A DNA stretch of 64,000 nucleotides from the NCBI RefSeq assembly GCF_014333615.1, contig NZ_JACSCY010000011.1, positions 98,082-162,081 of the forward strand. Direction: 5' to 3'. The stretch comes from Hymenobacter citatus. GTDB lineage: Bacteria; Bacteroidota; Bacteroidia; Cytophagales; Hymenobacteraceae. A program made the position numbers and the translations under genes. This document shows positions 58,049-64,000 of the stretch, piece after piece. Numbering within the stretch: the stretch's first letter is position 1; every line of letters starts with the position of its first letter. Under the pieces are notes generated by a model. It was not told the origin of the DNA. It saw only the letters and a list, made by a program, of their open reading frames with translations, and made no database searches.

Positions 58049-58392
58049 TGGGCCACGCTACCAGGGTAGGCAGCAAAAGAGCGTACAGGAATAGCTTGAA
58101 AGGCGCAGGGGCAGCAGTACGGATGCAACATACAACGCAGAACAGTAAAATAGGAAGCAGATAAAGGGCGTGGCTAACAGTTGTGTGTGGTAGATGCTAC
58201 CTACCCTGGGCAAGGTTGCAACGGATAACATAGTTACGGCATTTTATTTATCAACATACTCACTATCAATATTTTAAAAATTAGCTAAATTTCAACAGCA
58301 CAACTATATAGCATTATTTAATGTATGTACATATATTACCCTACCGGTAGGTGCCGGTTCCTCTTTCCTTTTCATCCCTTTTTATTTCGCTC
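58049..58392. other. intergenic region between sigma factor and wrbA
   Basis: 344 bases between divergent genes. The last third (58225-58340) is strongly AT-rich and should hold the wrbA promoter. No clear TAnnTTTG box, repeat or hairpin was found. Confidence 0.4.
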
Positions 58393-59004
58393 ATGAAAAC
58401 ACTCATCCTATTTTACTCCACGTACGGCCACGTGTATAAGCTGGCCGAAGCCATTGCCGAAGGCGCCCGCGAAGTAGACGGTAATGAAGTAGTGGTAAAG
58501 CGCGTTCCCGAAACCCTACCCCAGGAAGTGCTTGATAAAACGGGCGCCACCGAAGCGCAAAAAGCCTTTGCCCACGTACCAGTAGCCACCCCCGACGAAC
58601 TGACGGAGTACGACGCCATCATCCTTGGCACCCCTACTCGCTACGGCAACATGTGCGGCCAAATACAAGCTTTCCTCGATAGCACCGGTGGCCTGTGGGC
58701 GAAAGGTGCGCTGGTGGGCAAAGTGGGCGGCGCTTTTGTGAGCACGGCTACCCAGCACGGCGGTCAGGAAACAACCATCCGGGCGATGCACACGGCACTG
58801 CTGCACCACGGCATTATTCTGGTGGGCCTACCCTACGCGTGGCAGGGCCAGATGGGCCACCACGAAGTAACTGGCGGCACGCCCTACGGCGCCAGCACTG
58901 TGGCCGGCGGCCAGGGCGAGCGTCAGCCCAGCGAAAACGAGCTGGAAGGCGCCCGTTTCCAGGGCAAGCACACTGCCCAGATTGCCAAGAAGCTGGCTTC
59001 GTAG
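58393..59004 (+). CDS. wrbA: NAD(P)H:quinone oxidoreductase, WrbA type
   Basis: A 203-residue flavodoxin-fold enzyme that reduces quinones with two electrons using FMN. The ATG at 58393 starts [19 protein letters not shown] (FMN phosphate loop STYGHVY). Other WrbA motifs: [34 protein letters not shown], and the end [19 protein letters not shown]...G. Length and motifs match the family well. It is followed by an inverted-repeat element that can act as its terminator. Confidence 0.95.
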   Translation: MKTLILFYSTYGHVYKLAEAIAEGAREVDGNEVVVKRVPETLPQEVLDKTGATEAQKAFAHVPVATPDELTEYDAIILGTPTRYGNMCGQIQAFLDSTGGLWAKGALVGKVGGAFVSTATQHGGQETTIRAMHTALLHHGIILVGLPYAWQGQMGHHEVTGGTPYGASTVAGGQGERQPSENELEGARFQGKHTAQIAKKLAS

Positions 59005-59040
59005 GCCAGTACGTCTTGAGGCGTAAGCGCCCCAGAGCAT

Positions 59041-59147
59041 AAGAACGTCATGCTGAGCGGAGCCGAAGCATCTCTACCGTGAGTAATCAATTCACTATCG
59101 GTAAAGATGCTTCGGCTCCGCTCAGCATGACGTTCTTTTTATTTGCT
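59041..59147. repeat. GTCATGCTGAGCGG inverted-repeat element
   Basis: Arms 59041-59079 and 59099-59137 are 39 bases and match with one mismatch; they contain AAGAACGTCATGCTGAGCGG and AGCCGAAGCATC. The centre is 19 bases. A T run follows on the plus strand, so it can serve as the wrbA terminator. It belongs to the same broad class as the elements at 9.8 and 16.3 kb. Confidence 0.9.
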
Positions 59148-59200
59148 GCTTTCAGACGACACGCTTTCGCTCAACAAGACCGGTGGACTTTTCCCTACCC

Positions 59201-59944
59201 TCACAACTGCTGATACCCCCGCAGCCGCTCCAGCAGCACCTCGCGGTAGGTGTCGCCGATGGGCAGGAGCTGGCCGGCCACCCGTACCCGGCCGCGCTCC
59301 AGGTACTCCACATGCGCCAGGGCGATGAGGTAGGAACGGTGAATGCGTACGAACCGGGCCGGCGGTAGCACTTCCTCGGCCCTTCGGAACGACTGCAACG
59401 TGAGCAGCCTCCCCTGGGTGGTGTGCAGCAGCAGGTATTCCTTGCGGCCTTCGATGTACTGAATCTCAGAGAAGGCCACCCGACGAAGCTGGCCATCGTG
59501 CCGCACCAGAATAGCTTCGGGCGGCGGCTCTGCCGGCAATGCGGGCAGGGCCAGTTCACTGCGTTCTGCGCCGCCGTATACCTTGCTCACGGCCTGCACA
59601 AACCGCTCGAACGCTACAGGCTTGAGCAGATAATCGGTAGCGTTCAGTTCGTAGCTGCGCACGGCATATTGGTCGTAGGCAGTAGTGAAGATGATACGTG
59701 GAGCGGGGGCGGGCAGCAGTTGCGCTAGGTGCAGCCCGTTGAGGCCGGGCATCTGGATATCCAAGAAAACCACATCGACGGGCTGCGTGCGCAGAAACGC
59801 CAGTGCTGCAACGGCATCGTGAAACTGAGCCTGCACGGCCAGAAACGGCAACTGGGCGCAATAGCTAGCCAGCACATCCAGAGCCAGCGGCTCGTCGTCG
59901 ATGAGGACGCAGGACAACACACGCAGCGCGGAAGGGCTTTCCAT
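59201..59944 (-). CDS. LytTR family response regulator
   Basis: A 247-residue DNA-binding regulator. The receiver (about 8-125) has the phosphoacceptor in VVFLDIQMPGLNG and lysine in YLLKPVAFE. The LytTR domain (about 148-245) begins ILVRHDGQLRRVAFSEIQYIEG and contains ARFVRIHRSYLIALAHVEYLERGR, typical of the family. The kinase gene lies 4 bases upstream on the same strand. Targets are unknown; the divergent beta-barrel receptor gene beyond the kinase is a candidate. Confidence 0.93.
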   Translation of the reverse strand: MESPSALRVLSCVLIDDEPLALDVLASYCAQLPFLAVQAQFHDAVAALAFLRTQPVDVVFLDIQMPGLNGLHLAQLLPAPAPRIIFTTAYDQYAVRSYELNATDYLLKPVAFERFVQAVSKVYGGAERSELALPALPAEPPPEAILVRHDGQLRRVAFSEIQYIEGRKEYLLLHTTQGRLLTLQSFRRAEEVLPPARFVRIHRSYLIALAHVEYLERGRVRVAGQLLPIGDTYREVLLERLRGYQQL

Positions 59945-59948
59945 AAGC

Positions 59949-61091
59949 TTATAAAATAACGGCCGTAGGGCGCAGCTGCACCGCGAGGGTAGCGCAAAAC
60001 GCCTGCCCTGTGGTGCTAATGGTTAACTCATGGCGTTGTGGATAGAGCAGTTCTAACCGCCGCCGTAGGTTGGGCAGCCCTACCCCCCCGGCACTTTCCA
60101 ACAAGGCAGGCGACGGATCGGCCACCGTGTTGCGCACCACAAAATACAGCGCACCCACCGCATCCAACTGTAGCGCAATGCTGATGGCGGGGGCCGGCGC
60201 CAGCAGATGGCCGTGCTTGAAGGCATTCTCGACCAAGGGTAGCAACAGCATGGGCGCTATCGGAAATACGTATTCGGCGCCGGGCGCCAGGTCTGTATGC
60301 AGCTGCACAGCCGCAGCGGCATTACCGGGTAGGCGCAGGCGCTGCAAGTCCAGGAAGCCACGCAGGTGCGTGAGCTCCCGAGCCAGCGGCACGGTGTCGG
60401 AGCCGCTTTCGTAGAGCACGTAGCGCATAATTTCAGATAGGCGCAACACGGCCTCGGGAGCGCGAGGCGAGTGTTGCAGCGTGAGGGCGTAGATGTTGTT
60501 GAGGGTATTGAACAGGAAATGCGGGTTTACCTGCGCCTTCAGCAACGACAACTCCGTGACCAAGTGCTGGGCCTGCAACTCGCGGCGGTTGTCGCGCTCC
60601 TGCACATAATCGACGGCCAGGCGCAAGCTGCCACTGAGAAATATAAGTAGCAGCCCTAGCACCACATGGTAGTTGCTGAGCATTCGCACATGTTGGGCCA
60701 ACGTAAGCGTCCAGCGGCCCTGCTGCACCCCCTCAGCATAGAACACGCTGATACCGATGCGCAACGCGGCAAATAGCAGGACGCCTCCTACCACTGCCCC
60801 GGCATAGAGTACCAGCCGCCGCGCCGGCAGCAGGCGCGACAATACCATCCAGTGAAAGTAGAACAAGGCGCAGTCGACGGCATCTACCCACAAAGCCTTC
60901 AGAAAGAAGTGCCAGCCAGTTTCAGTTTCGTGGTAATAGATACCCATCTGGCCATACCACAGCTGAAAATCGGTGAACAGCAGCAGCGCCAGCCACACCA
61001 CGTGGGGCCACGGCCGAAGCGGCAGCCACACGGGCAGCCAGGGCCGCGGCCGGTGGTGCACGGCCTCAGTAGCAGAAAGCGAAAAGGACAT
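59949..61091 (-). CDS. LytS-type sensor histidine kinase
   Basis: A 380-residue membrane kinase of the His_kinase (PF06580) type. The ATG at 61091 is chosen. Four probable membrane helices in residues 25-180 (VVWLALLLFTDFQLWYG, ALFYFHWMVLS, LVLYAGAVVGGVLLFAALRIGI, VVLGLLLIFLSGSLRL). A short coiled coil leads to the phosphoacceptor in LKAQVNPHFLFNTLNNIYAL. The ATPase part has MLLLPLVENAFKHG and GGVGLPNLRRRLELLYP. It is followed 4 bases later by the LytTR regulator, so the two form a two-component system. Confidence 0.92.
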   Translation of the reverse strand: MSFSLSATEAVHHRPRPWLPVWLPLRPWPHVVWLALLLFTDFQLWYGQMGIYYHETETGWHFFLKALWVDAVDCALFYFHWMVLSRLLPARRLVLYAGAVVGGVLLFAALRIGISVFYAEGVQQGRWTLTLAQHVRMLSNYHVVLGLLLIFLSGSLRLAVDYVQERDNRRELQAQHLVTELSLLKAQVNPHFLFNTLNNIYALTLQHSPRAPEAVLRLSEIMRYVLYESGSDTVPLARELTHLRGFLDLQRLRLPGNAAAAVQLHTDLAPGAEYVFPIAPMLLLPLVENAFKHGHLLAPAPAISIALQLDAVGALYFVVRNTVADPSPALLESAGGVGLPNLRRRLELLYPQRHELTISTTGQAFCATLAVQLRPTAVIL

Positions 61092-61420
61092 AAACAAGCG
61101 CAAGGGGTAGGCCGTCACAAGTAACAAACTAGCGCTTTACATCCAGTTGATTTTCAACAAACCAAGCGCGGGCAGTGCCAGATGCCCTGCTTTCTTCAAC
61201 GAAAATAGCTGGCGAGCTAATAGGACTTTACTGCCTTTTGTTGAAGCAATTAGCACTTTGATGAGGACATACGCTGAGTTTATAGAAATTTAATATCATC
61301 TATATGCCTATTGATCTATGTTTGGCGTTGGTTAGCCGGTGCAACCCTCGCTACCCTTCCTGAATCCTTGCCCCGGCTGCTCCTTACCGTGCTCTTTATC
61401 GCCTTCCTTTTTATACTTGT
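61092..61420. other. divergent intergenic region
   Basis: 329 bases between the LytS-type kinase and the outer-membrane receptor. TATACTTG (about 61408-61415) just before the receptor ATG is one base off TAnnTTTG but lies too close to be a normal promoter box. Nothing else recognisable is seen. Confidence 0.35.
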
Positions 61421-63925
61421 ATGAAGCATTACATTACTCAATTGCTGCTCGCCGGCGCACTTGGCTACGGCCATACCGCACAGGCTCAATCGGCGCCGAC
61501 GCCTACGGCCCAGAGCACCACTACTCGCCTCACAGGCACTGTGTTAGACGAGGCCAGCAAGCAGCCTGTGCCGTTTGCCACGGTGGCCCTTCTACCCCCT
61601 ACCGGCGACAAGCCTGTGGCCGGCGCGGCCTGCGACGAAAAGGGCAGCTTTGTGCTGACGGCTCCGGCCGGCACCTACCGGCTGGTAGTTAGCTTTGTAG
61701 GCTACACCAGCCGCACCGAAACCGTAACGCTGGGCGCCACCGCTAAAAACATGGGCCAGCTAACGCTGGCAGCCACCTCGCAGAAACTAGGTGAGGTAAC
61801 CGTAGTAGGCGAGAAGCCATTAGTAGAAGCCCGCCCCGACCGCATTGTGTACAATGCCGAGGCCGACGCCACTAACACCGGCGGCACGGCTTCCGACGTG
61901 CTACGCAAAACCCCGCTGCTGAACGTGGATGCCGACGGCAACGTGCAGCTACGCGGCTCCAGCAACCTGCGCGTGCTTATCAATAACAAGCCCTCGGCCA
62001 TCTTGGCCGGCAACCTGGCCGAAGCGCTCAAGCAGATTCCGGCCGATCAGATTAAGGCCGTGGAGGTGCTCACTACCCCATCGGCCCGGTACGATGCCGA
62101 GGGTACAGGCGGGGTAGTGAATATTGTCTTGAAAAAGAATTCGTTGCAGGGCGTGAATGGGCGCGTAGGCGCCGGAGTAGGCAACCGCAACCAGAACCTG
62201 AACGGCGCCCTGAATGCCCGCCGCGGCAAGGTAGGCTTCACTAGCAGCCTCAGCGGCTTCTACAATCAATACCCCGGCCGCAGCAACAGCTCCCGCACCG
62301 ACTACCTGGACGGAGCCACTGGCCAACTCACGCAGAACACGGAAAATAAGTCGCGCGGCGGCGGCGGGTTTGGTAAGGTAGGGCTCACCTTCGACCCTAC
62401 CGAGCAGAGCGGTTTCACGCTGGACTTCACCGGCAATGCTTACCATAGCATCAACGACCAGGACCTGTTCAATCAGTACCAAGTGCTGCCCCAGCTGGAG
62501 CAGTACAACAGCCTGGATACGCTCTACACCCGCGACATTCGGCGGCGCACGCCCTCGCGCAACTACGATGTGAGTGCTGGCTACACGCGCACTTTCAAAG
62601 ACCAGCCCCGCCGCGAATGGAGCGTGTTGGGGCAGCACTCCGTGAGCCGCTCGCGCCAAAACTACACGCTGGATCAGTTTCGTGCTCCTGAGGCAGTAGA
62701 AAACGGCAACGCACTGGAATACCAGGAGCGGAGCGAGAACCTAGCCCTGAACCGCGAAAATACCATCCAGACCGACTATGTGCATCCTTTCAAGGGCAAG
62801 ACCACGCTGGAAACCGGGGCCAAAGCTATTCTGCGTCAGGTAAATAGCGACTACGACTTGGATACGCTGCGCAAGGGCCAGCAAGCAGACTTCGCTCGCA
62901 ACGACCTTCGTTCCAATGCCTTCGACTACCGCCAGAACGTGCTGGCGGCGTACGGCAGCCTGGGCTTCAGCCTGGGCAAAAAGTACAGCTTCACGGTGGG
63001 CACGCGGGCCGAATACACGGATATCAAGGGTGAGTTTTCGGGTGAAAATGGCCGGTTTCGCAACGATTACCTGAATGTGCTGCCTACCCTGAGTGCTACG
63101 CGCAACCTCAAGAAGGAGGGCCAGACGCTGGGCATTACGTACGCTCGCCGCATTCAGCGCCCCCAGATCTACTTTTTGAACCCCTACGTTAACCAAACCG
63201 ACCCGCGTAACATTTCCTACGGCAACCCCGAGCTGCGTCCTGAGTTGACCCAGAATATCGACCTGTCGTACAACACCTACGCCGAAAAGTCGTCGCTCAC
63301 CGTCTCGCTCTACGGGCGTCGCACCAACAATTCCATCGAGTCAGTACTGTTTTATAACGCAGAGCAGGGCCGCAGCGAGTCTACCTTCCGCAACATTGCT
63401 AGCAGCAGTACCATTGGCTCCAACATCTACACTTCCGTACGACCGGTGAAAGGCTTGCAGCTGGGTGGTAACTTCGATCTGAGCTACATACGCCTAAACA
63501 GCCCGGCGCTCAACCGCACCAGCAGCCGCTTTATGTACGGCGCCAACGTTAACTCTTCTTACAAATTCAAGGAGAAATACACGGCGCAATTCTACGCGGG
63601 CTACTACGCGGGATGGGTACAGCTCCAATCGCGCAACTCGGGCTATTACTATTACTCGGTGGGCCTGAAGCGCACCTTCCTCAACGACAAAGCCGACCTG
63701 ACGCTAAACGCCAATACGTTCTTTCAGCCCGGCATCAACTTCCGTAATACCACTACCACCGACCGTTTTATTAGCCGCAGCAACTACTTCAGCTACCAGC
63801 GTAACGTGCGCCTGTCGTTCAGCTACCGCTTCGGCAAGGTTGATAGCAGCGCCCCCCAGCGCCGGCGCCGCAGCATCCAGAACAACGACAGCAAAGGCAG
63901 CAGTGGCGGCCAGCAGGGAGGGTAG
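61421..63925 (+). CDS. outer-membrane beta-barrel receptor (OMP_b-brl_3 type)
   Basis: An 834-residue TonB-receptor-like protein. Signal peptide MKHYITQLLLAGALGYGHTAQAQ, carboxypeptidase-regulatory-like domain about 35-115 (RLTGTVLDEASKQPVPFATV, YRLVVSFVGYTSRTETV), a plug (VVGEKPLVEARPDRIVYNAE, ASDVLRKTPLLNVDADGNVQ, LRGSSNLRVLINNKPSAIL, YDAEGTGGVVNIVLKK), then a long barrel of the outer membrane beta-barrel family. The C-terminus (GKVDSSAPQRRRRSIQNNDS...) is a charged, glycine-rich tail beyond the last strand. The ligand is unknown. It is divergent from the LytS/LytTR pair, which may control it. Confidence 0.9.
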   Translation: MKHYITQLLLAGALGYGHTAQAQSAPTPTAQSTTTRLTGTVLDEASKQPVPFATVALLPPTGDKPVAGAACDEKGSFVLTAPAGTYRLVVSFVGYTSRTETVTLGATAKNMGQLTLAATSQKLGEVTVVGEKPLVEARPDRIVYNAEADATNTGGTASDVLRKTPLLNVDADGNVQLRGSSNLRVLINNKPSAILAGNLAEALKQIPADQIKAVEVLTTPSARYDAEGTGGVVNIVLKKNSLQGVNGRVGAGVGNRNQNLNGALNARRGKVGFTSSLSGFYNQYPGRSNSSRTDYLDGATGQLTQNTENKSRGGGGFGKVGLTFDPTEQSGFTLDFTGNAYHSINDQDLFNQYQVLPQLEQYNSLDTLYTRDIRRRTPSRNYDVSAGYTRTFKDQPRREWSVLGQHSVSRSRQNYTLDQFRAPEAVENGNALEYQERSENLALNRENTIQTDYVHPFKGKTTLETGAKAILRQVNSDYDLDTLRKGQQADFARNDLRSNAFDYRQNVLAAYGSLGFSLGKKYSFTVGTRAEYTDIKGEFSGENGRFRNDYLNVLPTLSATRNLKKEGQTLGITYARRIQRPQIYFLNPYVNQTDPRNISYGNPELRPELTQNIDLSYNTYAEKSSLTVSLYGRRTNNSIESVLFYNAEQGRSESTFRNIASSSTIGSNIYTSVRPVKGLQLGGNFDLSYIRLNSPALNRTSSRFMYGANVNSSYKFKEKYTAQFYAGYYAGWVQLQSRNSGYYYYSVGLKRTFLNDKADLTLNANTFFQPGINFRNTTTTDRFISRSNYFSYQRNVRLSFSYRFGKVDSSAPQRRRRSIQNNDSKGSSGGQQGG

Positions 63926-64000
63926 TGGTGAGATGGTGAAGTTGTGAAATGGTGAGATAGTGAAGTGGTGAGATGGTGAGTTAAAAAAGTGCTGTCATCC
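63924..64000. repeat. start of another GGTGAGATGG/GTCATCC element, cut by the window end
   Basis: Directly after the receptor stop, a tract of GGTGAGAT/GGTGAAAT-type units (GTGAGATGGTGAAGTTGTG, GTGAAGTGGTGAGATGG) is followed by GTGAGTTAAAAAAGTGCTGT and CATCC. This repeats the order seen in the left halves at 38091 and 49682. The right half would lie beyond base 64000. Confidence 0.8.

Overview
The window looks like a chromosome segment of a Hymenobacter-like member of the Bacteroidota (Cytophagales). The GC content is moderately high. SusC/SusD pairs and several TonB-dependent receptors carry N-terminal carboxypeptidase-regulatory-like domains. There are many short lipoproteins, a LytS/LytTR pair, an ECF sigma/anti-sigma pair, and promoter boxes of the Bacteroidota type TAnnTTTG. 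This assignment rests on gene content and style, not on a marker-gene comparison. No phage, insertion sequence, transposase, integrase, CRISPR array or replication origin is visible.

Layout. 0.1-3.5 kb: a DUF4397-type lipoprotein, an unknown exported protein, a THUMP-like methyltransferase and a 3-methyladenine DNA glycosylase. 3.5-7.4 kb: a nested inverted-repeat element, then a cobalamin riboswitch, a BtuB-like receptor (probable TTG start) and a BtuG-like surface propeller, together a vitamin B12 uptake locus. 7.4-11.3 kb: a small lipoprotein, a membrane protein coupled to an HMA-AraC regulator, and a B12-binding-type radical SAM enzyme with a palindromic repeat inserted in frame. 11.6-18.5 kb: a compact SusC-SusD-GH65 sugar locus. 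18.5-22.7 kb: a hydrolase-fold lipoprotein that lacks its catalytic residues, a GNAT acetyltransferase, two small coupled membrane proteins, tRNA-Gly(CCC) and a subtilisin-like lipoprotein protease.

22.8-34.4 kb, minus strand: the most distinctive system, an NRPS/PKS hybrid operon. A 2228-residue synthase (A-PCP-KS-AT-ACP-aminotransferase) is followed 6 bases later by a 1337-residue C-A-PCP-TE synthetase, then a phosphopantetheinyl transferase. The module order predicts a short product: amino acid 1, a malonyl unit whose beta-ketone is transaminated, and amino acid 2 (the code suggests glycine), released by the TE domain. A perfect inverted repeat just upstream is a candidate operator.

34.8-41.7 kb: a signalling cluster with a membrane histidine kinase, a stand-alone receiver, a receiver-adenylate cyclase fusion with all cyclase residues intact, and, convergent to it, a transporter-like/HEAT/cyclic-nucleotide-binding protein, then an HD hydrolase. 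This reads as a possible cAMP production and response circuit. 41.7-45.6 kb: a DUF4177-like protein, uvrB and two unknown lipoproteins. 45.7-49.7 kb: a TonB-dependent receptor followed by a beta-propeller phytase. 49.9-64 kb: a hybrid histidine kinase, a lipoprotein debranching-enzyme homologue, a small cysteine-rich lipoprotein, an ECF sigma factor with a membrane/beta-barrel-like partner, WrbA, a LytTR/LytS pair and an outer-membrane beta-barrel receptor.

A second theme is a set of roughly 100-240 bp inverted-repeat elements (cores resembling GTCATCCTGAG or GTCATGCTGAG, some with outer GGTGAAATGGTGAG tracts) between genes and, once, inside a gene. They supply probable terminators, stop codons, a start codon and promoter-adjacent sequence. 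No tools were used: all family names are from reading motifs and from memory of the families.
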